From Boletus sp. NGJ (Eukaryota; Basidiomycota; Agaricomycetes; Boletales; Boletaceae), in NCBI GenBank assembly GCA_019096195.1, contig JAGTXK010000219.1, positions 248,001-312,000 on the forward strand: a DNA stretch of 64,000 bases, read 5' to 3'. Position 1 is the first letter of the stretch. Each line of letters opens with the position of its first letter. The position numbers were made by a program, and so were the translations under genes. Under the pieces are notes generated by a model. That model was given only the letters and a program-made list of their open reading frames with translations. It had not been told where the DNA came from and searched no databases. Shown here one piece after another: positions 1 to 12,635 of the stretch.

Positions 1-1602
1 ACGCAAGGTAAACAAGTTGTTGTTGCCAACGACGGTCTCCGTTTTCGAATGTTTGTCCAGGTCTCGTATACAAGAAAGGCAAATTTTCTGCGATAGAGGA
101 GCAACAATTAAGAAACGCGATAGAAGCATTCAAGGCAGTGCGTGATTTCCGAGCTTTACCATAGACAGCCGTTAATATGGCAAATCCAGTCCAGAGAGCT
201 CACCGACGAGCAGATTCTAGAGATTATCTTTCAGAAGAACGAAAAGGGCAAGGAAAACGCCTTTTGGTCGGAAATAAGTACGCTCATCCTGCAGCTGTTC
301 CGATTGATTGCTTCATATCTGTCTCAGCTGCCGCAATTCCGCAGCGTCCGATCATCGCTGTCTACCACCATGTCCGGAGGGCATTCCACCCGAAGAAGCA
401 ACAAGGCAAATGGATGCCGGAGGAGGATAACTTACTGAGGCGGTGCGTTACTAACCATTCTCGCACAATAACGTTACATGGCTCATAGCGTTTCGGTGTG
501 TACTAGAGCCGTCATCGACCTCGGTCAACAATGGGAAAAGGTCAGCGAGATTGTAGGACGGATGTCATCAGACTGTCGGGATCGTTATCGCAATCATATC
601 GCGAACCGTGAAGTCCGCGTCACCGGTCCGTGGAGCAAGGAGGAGGAGGAGGAACTCACAAAGATTGTGACTGAGCTGACTGTCAACCAAGGCAAAGATT
701 TTGACAACGATGTCTTCTGGGGAATCGTGAGTGAAAAAATGGGCAATCGACGAGGGAGACAGCAATGTCGGATTAAATGGTGGGATCTCTCTTCACCTGG
801 TAATCTAACACACTTATCTAGCTGCGCAGGACGGATTCCCTCAGCAAGACAGTCAAAAATGAAGGGCAGAAACCACGCTGGAGCCCGCAGGATGCCTACA
901 TACTGGTTCATAAGTGGGTGTTTGCTCGTATCACACGGAACTACGTTTCGAGCGCTAGAACGACAGGGTTGACTCGCTCAAAGTCCGAGATGACACGGAA
1001 ATCGACTGGAAAACGCTCCCTGATCCCGATTGGAATTTGTGGAGTGCACATTCATTACAACGGAGATGGTTAACTATGAAGCGCAGTATCAAAGGATACG
1101 AGGAAATGACCCATCAGGGTATGTGATATCGGTTCACCGAGTGTCGAATTGTTCACGGGTTCTATAGAGATTATGGACATTCTTCGCGTCAAGAAGGCTC
1201 ATTTACCGCCTGCGTCATCAGCACGACGGCGCAAGGTCACCAGCGCGGCGAGCGTGGATGACCAAGATGGGCTCCTCGATCCTGGCGCCAGTGCCAGCAA
1301 TGGGTTTGAAACGACGGTTGGAAGTTCGGAGGGTACCCAGGACAGAGATAGTACCGGATCGTTGGATGATGAGTGACTCGTGTATTAGATCATTCGGTTA
1401 CTTGGACAGGCCTCAGACTACACCTAGCAGACCTGTGCCACTTTTGATCCCCCAGCCCCTTGCTGCGGCGAGACTGATACCGACGCAGCTCAGCAAGAAC
1501 CCCGCAAACCTGAAGGAGATGAATACAAATTCTGAGCGTCAGGGTCAGGAACTCGAACCCTACCTGAAGAAAGCGACACGAGAAATGCTCCTTTCCTCAT
1601 GA
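1..1602 (+). CDS. Reb1-like Myb-domain DNA-binding protein (5' partial)
   Basis: The gene enters from the left edge. Exons join as 61-138, 169-277, 328-442, 507-779, 830-918 and 959 onward. The product carries successive Myb-type blocks: QGKWMPEEDNLLRR, then GPWSKEEEEELTKIV, then QKPRWSPQDAYILVHKW, ending in a block with DPDWNLWSAHSLQRRW. The segment AVYHHVRRAFHP just before the first block is typical of the Reb1/TTF-I family, which binds rDNA terminator and promoter sites to stop RNA polymerase I and organise chromatin. An exon after 1149 begins DILRVKKAHLPP. A 37-nt intron (1373-1409) would carry the frame from SLDDE into a tail ending at 1602; without it the stop is at 1376. Family assignment is firm; the tail is inferred. 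Confidence 0.8.
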
Positions 1603-1877
1603 GGGGTCCGAGAAGATGCAAAGATGGACCTCAGGACCGCGGGTGTGACTGGGATGCGTCGCGGAGGACTCGGTGGTGGGCGAATTGGTGGAGGGTTTGA
1701 GGACTTTGCCGCCGTGATAGTTGACGAGCTGGAGGTGGTCGATGTCATTTTGAAAACCGGCCCCGCAAACTGCCGAAGAGTGGTTCGACAGGTTGTACAT
1801 GGTTTACAAGACAATATTGAAGTGGATCAACATCGATCACAGCATCTACCTAGCAACCGGACCACGACCACGACGGC
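1603..1877 (+). other. Gap upstream of the LRR gene, unresolved
   Basis: This is the region where an F-box exon of the following Grr1-like gene would be expected. A plus-strand open frame runs from 1624 to 1917, and another frame holds a protein-like run near 1772-1860 (EEWFDRLYMVYKTILKW). I could not recognise an F-box in any frame or join either frame cleanly to the downstream ORF. It may simply be 5' UTR and promoter. Confidence 0.3.
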
Positions 1878-3311
1878 ATGGATCAACCCAACCATGAAGA
1901 CATGGAACGACTCATAGACCGTCTTCCCGAGACCGAGACAGAACGTCGGTTGGTCAGACATCTAGTGATACGGGACCCGAGCTGCGGAATAAAGGATGAA
2001 TGGGTTACACCAGAAATGACGTTTTGTCGACGGCTCGAGTCCGTCGTGCTCTCGGGAGTGCCAGACACATCAGACAAGACGGTCGTTCGGCTAGCGAGGG
2101 ACAATCCGAACATTCAGGGAGTGGACTTGACGGGATGCAAATACGTATCGGATGTGGGTATCAACGAGCTGGTGTCGCAAGCGCCGCCGTTGCAGTGGCT
2201 GCAGCTGAGCGGGGTGGTGTTGACCGACCCTACGGTGTCCGGGATAGCGAAGACGTTTTCCAAGCTGGTCGAATTGGAGCTGTGCAACGAGCCGCTGCTG
2301 TCTGCGGTGTCTGTTCGAGACATCTGGACGTACTCTCGAAAGCTGCGAGTGCTGAGGGTTGCGCGCTGTCCCCTGTTGACCGACAAGGCGCTACCATGTC
2401 CGATCAAGAAGGGGGGGGGACCAGCGACGGGGTCGGACAAGCCGCTGCCACACCGGCCGTCGACCTGGCTAGATGGACTGCCCCCGCTGATACTACGGCA
2501 CACTGCGGTAGACCTGCGGGTTCTGGACCTCAGTTACTGCACGAAGCTCACAGACGAGGGAATACAAGGGGTGCTCGTGCACGCGCCATCGCTGCACACG
2601 TTGTCGCTGGCAGGGTGCACGAACTTGACGGACCGGAGTGTGGAGCACATTTGCAAGCTAGGGGTGCAGCTTGGTGCAGTGACGCTCGCCCATGTATGGC
2701 AGGTGACGGACGGAGGGATTGTGAAGCTGGCGCGAGCGTGTCTGGGACTGAAATCGGTGGACCTTGCATGTGAGGACAGCGTGTTCTCGGGCTGGGCCGT
2801 GTGCTGACGTTGGACAGTCTGTCGACTGTTGACAGATCTGTCGGTGTTTGAGCTGGCAGGACTGGAAAATCTTCACCGACTGGTGTTGGTCCGAGTGCCG
2901 AAGCTGACTGACAACGCCATCTACTACCTTGGGGAGCACGCACGGTCGCTTGAGCGACTGCACCTGTCGTACTGCGACCGTATCTCACTCAAGGCGATAC
3001 ATCATTTGCTGCGAAACGGACCGAGACTGAACCATCTGACGGCGACCGGTGTTCCAGCTGCGCGACGGATGGGGCTGAGTCGGTTTTCGGACTGTGCACC
3101 AGAAGTAAGCAGCTCGTCGTCGTCGGTTGCGGCGCTGACGGTCTTTCAGACGATGAGCGGGGAGCAGCAGTCAGCGTTTCGGGTGTTTAGCGGACAGAAT
3201 CTGAAAGGATTGTGTAGATTTCTGGACAAGGAGAAAGTGCGTCGAGAACAGGCAGAGGCACGAAACATACCGTTTATCGCGCGATCTGATGATAAGATGG
3301 AGCTGTATTAA
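1878..3311 (+). CDS. Grr1/Amn1-like leucine-rich-repeat protein
   Basis: Two exons join across a 48-nt intron (2770-2817), giving LAFCRLLTDLSVFELAGL at the junction. The product is an array of cysteine-type leucine-rich repeats, for example VLDLSYCTKLTDEGIQG, TLSLAGCTNLTDRSVEH and RLHLSYCDRISLKAIHH. Order and spacing match Grr1, the substrate-recognition subunit of an SCF ubiquitin ligase, down to its tail (SAFRVFSGQNLKGLCRFL). Fungal Grr1 normally has an F-box before the repeats; here the first in-frame ATG is at 1878, directly ahead of repeat sequence, and no F-box is seen. It could be a shortened paralogue, an Amn1-type protein, or a Grr1 whose first exon I missed. LRR assignment is firm, SCF role is inferred. 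Confidence 0.75.
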
Positions 3312-3431
3312 TAATGACGTCAGCCGGGGTTTGATCTGGATCGTTGGCTAGATCGGGTCGGAGTCGGGCCGAGTCGGGTATTCCCCGTTACGGAAGGTGT
3401 CGTCGTTGCAAGTTCGACTTTGTGATCTTTA

Positions 3432-6400
3432 ATGGTCCATGCTCGCTCCGCCTCACTCCCCCCCATGGCCCTCCCCTCCCCGTCCCCAGCGACACAGCGC
3501 GAGGCAGCAAGGCGACACCACGCCCTCTCAGAGCTCCTCTCCACAGAGCTCGGCTACCTGCTCGACTTGCGAACGCTCGTCTCGGTATACTCTCCCCCCC
3601 TCTCCCCCCTCTCCGAACTAACAACTCGCCTCCCAAAGGTGTATCTTCGTCTCATGCCCGTCTTGAAGTACCGCTCCTCAGCCCATGGCCCCCATCTCCA
3701 CGGAGGCTCGTTTCACCACCCTGGCGACAGCGACCCCGCCTTTCCGCATCCCATTCCCACCACGCGCCATCTATTCTCTCCCTCAGACCTCGACGTCATC
3801 ACGAGAAACGCGGAGGAGATTCTCGACTTCCACGAGAGTCTTGTTCGTCACCTTCGTCGTGTCCTCTCCCCCTTTGGCATCCCAATCACGCCCCCCGACT
3901 CTCTCACCGACACCACTCACACCAACTCTCCCATGGACGTGCATCATGCCATAAACGCAGTCTCGACAGTATTCGTCGATCATGTATGCTCTTCGTTGTC
4001 CTACAGTGCCCTCTTCTGAGTCTGTCATACAGGCTTCTGGCTTCGACCAGTACCAGTCTTTCTGCTCTGGTCACTCGGAAGCCTTTGATTTGGTACGCAA
4101 GGTTCAGCACAGATACCCAACCGAATGGGACGCCTTTGAACTGCGCTGTGCTACCGTCGCCGCAGAAATACAGTCACGAGACGTCTCCGACGAACCCTTC
4201 CCTTCCTCAGACTCCAGAAAACACCCCCTCGACCCATGCAAGAGGCGGCATTCCCTTTCCTCTCTGCATGCACCTTCCAGCGATAACATAAAAGCCCCCC
4301 TCAGTGCCTCCGAGAGTGGCCATGCCGATAGGGACGCGAGCACTCGAAAACCGCGGCTCATGTTCATGGATTACATGATAAAGCCCGTCCAGAGGGTGTG
4401 CAGGTACCCCCTCCTTTTCGACCAGCTTCAAGAGAGAAATGCCCAACAGAGATTCAGTGATGGCATTCACGTCTCCAGTCAAGACCCCGTCAAAACCGCC
4501 CTGTGGACCATGCGAACAGTAGCTGGTTTGGTAGACGAAGCTCGCCGACAACACGACCTCTTTGCCAAATCTCTTCAAATAGTCTCCCGGATCACTCAAG
4601 GTCTCCTGACCTCGGTTGCGAGTCATCACAGACCTCCACTATCTGTTTCGTTGTCCCCCTTCCTGGCATCCTTGGCGCCCTGTTACCTCGCCGGTTCTCT
4701 GGACGTCATCCATTATCGTGGCACAAACATGGCTAGGCTCGGCACCGTCAAAGCAAAGTATCTTGGCGCGTTTCTCTTTCCAGGTGGTTTCCTTGTCCTC
4801 GTCAAAGTCGCAAAGTCCAAGGCGTATGAACCAAAACATTGGTTCAACCTCAGAGGTTTTGAGCTCGTAGACTCAAACCTTGACGATGGTATGCGAATAC
4901 TGCTTTCCTACGATTTGCTCTGACCGTGGCTGCGTAGTCTTGCTACCGACTTGGTTTCGCTTGTCATCCAAAACGCACATGTTCGAATTCGCAGCATCGT
5001 GCCGTCGTGAAAAGGACATATGGGTAGATGCTATCCGACGTGCGATCACGGAAGAGGTGCCATGGAGCGATGAACCTCCTTCAAGCCTTCGAGCCGACTT
5101 CGCCGCGTCGTTGCTAGAGGACGTACAGTTCGAGATGATCACTCCATTGCCAACAATACAATCTATCCCAGAGTTGGATGATGTCGAATCGGCTCTTTTA
5201 AACTCTGGAGAGACTACACTTGTCCCACCGGTGGTGCACAGCGCTTCGCAACTCCATCTTCGCGTGGAACATCCCGTGATGGGACCGAGTCGTCAACCGT
5301 CGATTGCCGCTCACCCAGCCCCTATACCGGAATCAAACACATTCCACCTTGTCCGATCGACAGCCTCCGCGAGAGAACAGGTGGACCGTGGTTTGCTAGA
5401 CGTCTTTTCAGAAAAGTGCCTTACCGCACGCTTTCATGCTCACACGCACGAAGAAGATCTTTTCGAGGCCCAGAGAGTCTCCCGTTCCTTCTCGCGGTCC
5501 ACCTCAGCGCTGACCATGGCAAGCGCAATGAGCGTCGCCGCAAAGAACCGGCTGACAAAGCGCGAGAGTGTCCTCGTCCCTCGTAAAAAGAGCTTTGTAG
5601 AAGGTGACACGGAAAACTGTATCACGTTTGCGCACTCTATTGTGCCCAGACCCGTGAAAAGGATGCAGCATCCCAGCAAACTCAAAATCGCCGCGATGAC
5701 TAAAGCAACATCCCACGAAGGAGATGAAGGTGGCAACGAGAACCTTGTCGAGTCACCTTCCCCAATGTCCCATTGTTCATCCGTGTCTTTCGCCACACCA
5801 GCTACCCCGCTCACAGTTTCCGCTCCTTTACCAGTGTCTTCAGGCACAACCGATAGTCTCCAGCTTCACTCCGAATTCTTGACCGTCCGTCAAAAGGATT
5901 GCGTGCCAAAACGGAGCAAGTCGATGATCGAGAACGTCCGTGGCTTTTTCACCCCTCGGTCGGCTTCTCCAACTGCTGCTTTGACCCGGGAACCGTCCAC
6001 GAGAAGTTCCGTGTCCACTTCCAGCTTGTTGAGGTGGTGGTCAAGGGAATCACTCCTTCGTCGGAGGGTTCGGAGTGCGCCAGATGTCCCTAGCGAAGAA
6101 TTACCCTCCGCACTTACAACAAGGTCTCTGCATGTAGCAGCCGCCACACGACCATTACTCGCGACCACAGAACGACCCTACTCTCAGCCAGATCTTCATT
6201 GCCTCTATTCAGAGACAGCTGGCACATCTACGACCGAGTTTGGGGTCGACGACCCCTCCTCGCAAAAGAAGGCCACATTTTTTTCACGTGGCCCTCAGCG
6301 CCGCTGGACGGCTTACACGCTGTGGTCGGAGAGGCACGAAGAAGATACAACAATAGTTCCCACACGGACTCGACGGAATTTTTCGTTTCTGCATAGATTC

Positions 6401-6442
6401 ACTCATAGCACTCGGGATTACGACTATACCACGCCCCCATGA
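3432..6442 (+). CDS. RhoGEF with DH and PH-like domains (first of tandem pair)
   Basis: Predicted guanine-nucleotide exchange factor for a Rho/Cdc42-type GTPase. The DH domain starts near residue 25 (HHALSELLSTELGYLLDLRTL) and closes with the signature KPVQRVCRYPLLFDQL encoded near 4381-4430. A PH-like domain follows (YLGAFLFPGGFLVLVKV ... HWFNLRGFELVD ... MFEFAASCRREKDIWVDAI). The last half, after about residue 580, is serine-rich and probably disordered. Introns are visible at about 3586-3639, 3985-4032 and 4889-4934. A second Met lies at 3465. The next gene downstream, on the same strand, is another DH protein, though the two share little sequence outside the domain signatures. The specific GTPase cannot be told from sequence. 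Confidence 0.82.
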
Positions 6443-6846
6443 TCGTTCATGTTCACAATATCCTCGCCATAATCGTTTGTCAGAAGCATACTCATCCATC
6501 CATGCACTGGGTTCATTACATGTAGCATTTCTCGTAGTGTTCTCTTTCAGACCTAGCATAAATCTCGATCACGTGACAGACGCGCGCTAGGTTGGTTGTA
6601 ACCAAAAACATTGAACCCTGCTATCACTCTGGCGAGCCACAGAATATCCCATACTGAGGATTGATGAAGATTGATGGCACTAAACAATTCTCCCCGAAAA
6701 GTGATACCCCTTGCCAGTGGTGATGATACAACCCCCCGAAGACGTGCGGATCACTCCATCACGAAACGCGTGTTTTATTGCGGAGTCGTGGTAGAGGGAT
6801 GTGAGGGGGGGAGGAGACTTCCGGATGGTGAGTTACTGCGTGTTAC
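6443..6846 (+). promoter_or_regulatory. Promoter region of second RhoGEF with CACGTG box
   Basis: This 404-bp gap separates the two RhoGEF genes. It contains a palindromic TCACGTGA at 6569-6576, the core bound by bHLH factors such as Cbf1 or USF types. A short open frame that runs from 6671 past the downstream start shows no protein features and looks like leader sequence. Confidence 0.4.
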
Positions 6847-9800
6847 ATGGCCGAACTTTTTCGACAATTCCTTTCAGATGTCCAGGATTTGGTTCTGTCG
6901 CTCGGAGACCCTTGGTTGGGTCAAGACGATAACAACATATTGCCCTCTGCCACAGAGACTACTATCACACAACATGCAGTGAGCGGCACCTTCAACATGC
7001 TCGCTCAAGTCTAATGCACCATATTCAAGGGCGAGCTGCAGCGTAAACGATCGGTTACGGACTCGTCTGCGCTATCGGAGGTCATCAACGAGCTTGTGAA
7101 TACAGAGCGGTCGTATGTCAAGCGCCTCCGAACTCTCAAAAACGAGTATGCAGATCCGTTGCGTCAATTCTCGAAAAGCAAGAGTACGGCGATATTGCCA
7201 CCATACGAGGCAAAGACATTGTTCGGGAACATTGACAACCTTTTACCGGTCAACGAGGCATTCTTGGTAGATCTGGAGAAGATGGTCGCACCGAACGGAT
7301 CTCAAAACATGGGAGATGTTGCTCTGAGACATTTCAGAGACCTCAGAGGTTTCGAACATTATAAACAATACTACGTCAAGCGCGAAGAAGCCCAATCGAT
7401 TTTCGAACGTGAGATGATGAAGAAGTCTTCTGGATTTTCAGCATACATTGACGTGAATGACACCCTCGATACGTGATTGGTTCTCGACTAACACGTCCCT
7501 TTTCGGTTTTGTAGAGGATCAAATATTCGAACGCGGATACGAGAAATCGAGTCGGGCTGCGCGAACTGCTTATGGACCCCGTGCAGCGGATACCACGATA
7601 TACCTTACTCTTCCGCACAATGATCAAATTCATGGGGCCGGACGATGCTCAGCGTGCAAAGTTGATCGAAGCAGACGAGATAGCAAGCAAAATCGCGCAG
7701 GCTGAGACGGACGATCACACGAGACGAGCAGCGGTCATGTATTGCCTGAGCGCGACCATTGACGGCTTTCCTGCTGGGTTGATATCAAACTCGCGGCGCT
7801 TCATCGATTGTATCGACGTAGAGGACATCGTCGTGGATGGTCCCCCAGGTGCATCTTCGTCTGCATCGAGCATCTCTACCACTTTGTTGCATTGCACGCT
7901 ATTCTTGTTTGACGACAAACTCATGATCGTCAAACGACCGGGAAACGGAGAGAAAAGTGGACGTTTGCTATCTGGCTTGGATGAGGTAGAGAAGCTGGCT
8001 AAAACCGGTGGACTGCCTCTGGGGATGAAGAAGAGCGGCATGAGTTACAAAGGGGTGTTTGATCTCTGCGATGTCGTCGTTGCTGATGTTGGAGATGCCG
8101 GTAAGTTGCTTATATTTTCGCTGATCGTACAATCGACTAAACCTTTGCCTAAAAGAATTCCACATATACATTGAGAATCCTCCACAAGACCAAGGTGATA
8201 GGTGGTCAAGTCGGCCGTTCCGTTCGCTTTCGGTGGTGTTTCCGCCTGCTCCCATCAACCTCGACCCTACCCGAACACTGACCGAGAAAGAACGCTTTCT
8301 GGGAAACCTTTGGTCAGCTCAGGCAAAATACAGAACGAAAGCAGGTCAATCTGTAGTACTGTGTGCAGATGAGAAGGAAGTCGAAATCAAAGGCGGGCGG
8401 ACCACCGTTGCCCGCACGTATTTTAATGTCTACCAGCGGACGGCGTTTCTACAAGAAAGCAAAAAGGTAGTTCTTGCTCTTGTCTTGTGTAGCAATATGC
8501 TCACGATTTCCTTTAGACAAAGGTCGTCATGCACATTGATCCGCAGGGCACTGCAGACCCATTACCTTTTGGTATGGGGGGTCCCCCATATGTGATCGTG
8601 AGGGTTCACCCGATGGCTGGGGAGATATCCCGGTATTCTGTCTCCTCGAGTGACCCGAATGATGACCCTGAAGAAGAGATAGTGCAAACCTCGAGAATAT
8701 CGGGACGTATTGTGCAGACGAGTGCGCCGCCTTTCACCTCTTTGATCGCTCCCTAACGTGTTGTTATTGCAGTCCAGCAATACGGCCTCTTCAAATTCCG
8801 CACCGGAAATGATTCTCGCCCTGCTACGCCAACGGCAACTGCAAAATCACGAGCACACATCTTCAGCTTGGATGTGATATCCAGGAATCTCTTCAACACT
8901 CGCCCAGGGTCGTCCAGGGGTGATCTATTTGGCACGTCCGTTGGTAGCCACCGCCGCACAAAGTCGTCAGCTAGTCGATCGTCGACATACACACAGACCA
9001 CCACTACGGCGGATGGTAGCCTTGCAAAGTTCTCGTATCGCTCGGGGTCGACTAACACTGCTGCCACGTCCCTGGTTTCTGGGGATGACGACTCCTTCTC
9101 AGCTAATAATTCTTCCACGTCTCGTAAAAAACTAGTTAAAAGAGGTCGCTCTCCTGGTAGTGGCCGGTCCTCGCCTCAAGCAATGTTGTCGGTTTCTCGG
9201 TCTTCTTCGTATGAACAGCACGATGGTGGAGATGACGAAGATAGGGCTGATGAGCAAGTGATACTTGACCGATCGGATCCTGACTTGACAATGCGCTTGG
9301 AGCTTGCGAGACGAAATAGCCAAAGTCAGCATGGTAAATATATCCCCGCACCGACGATGGACAAAACTGTGGAGGATATAATATATGAAGGTACGCTTCC
9401 AGGTTTACTTTGACACCACACAAGGATAATCACGTCTGCAGAGGAACCTCCGCTTCAACTACGCCCAATGTCCCGTGGAACGAGAACGAGGGAAAACTCA
9501 TTATCTGGCTCTCGGCAGGCTTCCCCTGCAAAGGGCCTGCCTGTGCCATCCCAGTCCGACAGGCCACACTCTGTGGAGCATCGTCGGTTTGGACCGCGCA
9601 GCCCCTCTCCCCTCCCTCCGGCTAGTCCATTGGTTTCGGCGCGACAGGGGCTTCCTTCCGCTGACGCAGGGGTGGACGACGAATCCTTCTCTTTCCAAGA
9701 CCTCGAACAATCCACACTCGACAATGCCTCCCCATCACCCCTTCCCCGCAGCAAACGGCAAGCGTTTGGACCATATAGTCAGATCGACAGCACCCCCAAA

Positions 9801-11116
9801 GCAACGAATGGGGCTGCGGCGCCGTTCAGTAATATCGAGCCCCTCTCGATCAAGAAGAAATCATCCACTCGTTCTGGGCACAGTTCATATACGCCAACAC
9901 GAAAGCACAGGACATCGCCACTCTCAAAGCCGACTGGCAGAGTTATCTCACCCCGGAAAGTGTCACCTCAAACATCCAAGCTGCAGCGTCCCTCGTTTTC
10001 GCACCTCACCGCTGAGCATACGGAAAATATGTTGCAGGCGGTAGTCTCAGCTAGAAACGAGGTTTGACCGCTACTTGTATGTCTCTCTGTGAGTTTGCTC
10101 ACCATTCACCAAGGTCGAATCATTGCACCGCGCCATGAAAAGTATCAAGCCTGATGTCACAGAATTACGCTCGAATTCGAGCAGTAGTCCGGTTGATTCA
10201 TGGAGGTCTTCGTCTCCAGAAAAGTCGTTTGCACGCACTTCCCAAAGAACTAATCTCCCGCCGGTTGTAGGTATCGTTGTGTCAACTTGACTATTTAACA
10301 AGTACTCACTGGTTTCTCGTGAAAAGACCAAGGAGGCACAACAGCGGATGCAAGAAATGCGTCAACTTATCAGCAAGCGACAAGCTGAAGGTCCAACAAC
10401 CCCACTCAATCGACCGCGCAGTTTCGTCGGGGAGATCGCTACGCCAAACGCATCTGAGGCGGTTAACCCGGCGGTTTTGACACGCCTGGAAGAATCGCTA
10501 ATGGATGCAGACCAAAGTGTGGTTCGCGCAATGTCACATCATGAAACTCTGCGGAGTGACCTCGAACAGTTCATACTCGAGATCAAGGAGGTGAGCTTCA
10601 ATGGTCCGCTTGAATGCTGTGGACCAATATATTTTCTTTAGAAAGCTGCGGATCTTGATCGAACACGACTGGAACTACAAAACACCAAGCGCCAATGTGA
10701 GCTTGTAAAAAGCTTATTGGCAGACGCAACAGCCGAAAAGGAAATCATGTATGAGGTCAGTGCACAGCGAATGTGACGAACGCATGGACTCATCATGTCA
10801 CTCAGGCGTTTAACGAGGAACTGGACGCGATGTACGACGACGCCAACCTTCCTCATGATGAAGCTTGGGAGTCAATGACAAAGGACTTGTGTCAAACGAA
10901 AGAGTCCCGGAACGCTTTGAGCAAAGCGAATTCGTACGTTTTTCTCGCTTGCCTCGCACCTTTGTACGTTTCACGAGCGTAACAGGGAGCTGAAACGGAA
11001 ACTCGCCGAACTGGAGTCAGAAAAAGAGGAGTGAGTCTGTTGGTTCTCTGCTGATTCTCACCTGACCTTGTATTAGGTGGGCTGTCTTGCTGCGGGCGCA
11101 TGGACTGATATCATGA
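6847..11116 (+). CDS. DH-domain RhoGEF with C-terminal coiled coil (second of pair)
   Basis: The start is the ATG at 6847 (MAELFRQFLSDVQDLV), which splices across about 7011-7031 into the DH domain (EVINELVNTERSYVKRLRTL). The DH signature reads MDPVQRIPRYTLLFRTMIKF, encoded near 7570-7630. A PH-like region follows, carrying ERFLGNLWSAQAKYRTKAG. A long serine/proline-rich stretch (about 8900-10060) then leads to coiled-coil exons (RMQEMRQLISKRQ; EELDAMYDDANLPHDEAWE; ELKRKLAELESEKEE). The tail ends WAVLLRAHGLIS after an intron with ends near 11029 and 11077. It has at least eight introns. The layout resembles Bud3-type exchange factors, which act in polarity and septation, but that link is an inference. 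Confidence 0.78.
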
Positions 11117-11225
11117 CATGTTTCCTGATTTCTACGTCATTTTTTGCATTCGTTTTTGCATTGCATTCTTGTCTACATACTCACAGCGTCATCTCCGCAG
11201 CTGGTCTGTATCAGCAATTGACAGA

Positions 11226-12635
11226 TCATACTCTCTGTTTAACTGTTCGTTTTGCTACTAACTCTGTCAACCTTTTACGCTTCAATGGAGAAGGTAAGCT
11301 CTTGTAAGCAACCGGTCCAGTGTCGTTGAGTGAGGGGGACGCAGTAGAGATCTCTGGATCAAGATCCGCTGCCTCTTGAAGATTTTCTGCTAAACAAGGG
11401 CTGAAGGCCATTCAGAAGCAGAATTTCTTGCAGAGATTTTACCGACCTCTCTGTGGCTACAGAGGCGTCATCTATAAAGCCATCTTCGTCGTTTTCTTCC
11501 TCTCCGACGTCTATCTCGCCAATGTCCATTGCTGCCCATTGCCGAGATATGTCTAACAGTAGGTCCCATTGTTGTACCGCAGTATGTGTGATTATTTCAC
11601 ACTCTCCGCGCGGACAGACTTCGCGGCAATGAGGACATTGGACTGACCCTGTCTGGCGGTTGAGTACCATATCGGAACCGTCGCCCAACCGTTCGAAATC
11701 CCCATCGCAGACAGGATGTCGGCATGGGAGGCTGAGATCAGATTCAGATACCAGCCTTGGGTGTGCAGGTGAGCATCTGACCTATAGCACTTTCCCACTG
11801 CCATTTCCTCCATACAGATAGCACATTCTTCACCTTCCGCAAGTGTATTCATATCAATGGTATCACACATGTGTCGCAAGAGCTTGATAAGATGTGTCTG
11901 TCGGACCACAATGGCGTCAAGAAATGATGGTACGTACCTTGATAGCGCTTTCACCGAGGTCTGCTGTTTGTCGGGTTAGTACAGCGCCATCATGGTCATC
12001 TGCGAGCTCTTTCGCATCTCTCTCAACCTCTCTGTCTCGAAGCTAGAATAGTCAATATGGGGCGATATCGTCACGGCCGGAAAATACACCTTTTCAATAG
12101 CATGCTTGTCTTTTTCTCGAGCCTAATGTTATCCATTACTTCCATGACATGCTCTGGCGGACAGAAAACCCTCACTGCCTTTAAACTAACGATTGTGCGT
12201 TCCAGTGACTGAATTTGACGTCGGGAAGCATTTCCTCTCGAAGCAAGGCTCCCACCTGCGCCACTGTATACGTTTTGTTGGACCTGTCGTAGCTCGGATC
12301 TCAAGGTACCATTCTCTTGCTCGAGAGATCGAAGTTGGGTGTACAGCTTCTCCACTCCTGATTTCGCTTCTCTCGGATTGTCCTAGAGAGACTTGAAAGT
12401 TGTCTGCCGGTGGATAAGCTAGAGGCGAAACACAGATACCATGACGGACATCCCGACCTCTCCCCCGATGTGTTCATGAACATGCAAAATGGGGTCATCA
12501 TCACTTGTCACTGAATATTTGAATAACATTAGATGTGACTTATCGCCACAGACCGCCTGGGGTTTACTCGCCGGTGTCCTCTTTGAGTTTCTGCTCGGAA
12601 GCCAGCCTACGTATAGATGCTCTTGTATTCGGCAT
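11226..12635 (-). CDS. C3HC4 RING-finger protein with N-terminal coiled coil
   Basis: Probable E3 ubiquitin ligase. The first exon begins MPNTRASIRRLASEQKLKED and joins DDDPILHVHEHIGG through a GC-AG intron (12511-12571). Next come coiled-coil exons (VEKLYTQLRSLEQENGTLR; LRDREVERDAKELADDHDG) and then the RING: ECAICMEEM, an intron, LPCRHPVCDGDFERLG and VQCPHCRE. The order C-x2-C, C-x-H-x2-C, C-x2-C fits a C3HC4 finger. The C-terminus is acidic and then basic. A splice from 11441 to about 11370 leads to a lysine/arginine-rich end (SPLKRKRLTELVAKR) and a stop at 11226; without it the frame stops at 11359. The gene converges on the RhoGEF upstream. The substrate is unknown. Confidence 0.68.

Noticed and set aside
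800-821. 22-nt GT-AG intron in the Reb1-like gene
   Set aside because: Too short; a 50-nt intron at 780-829 instead joins IKW to TDSLSKTVKNE, which fits the family.
1560-1814. 84-codon minus-strand frame rich in Ser and Pro
   Set aside because: It overlaps the likely end of the Reb1-like gene and has only low-complexity sequence, so I treat it as chance.
6671-6982. 103-codon plus-strand frame before the second RhoGEF
   Set aside because: The ATG at 6847 in a different frame gives a start that joins well to the DH domain; the other frame has no family features.
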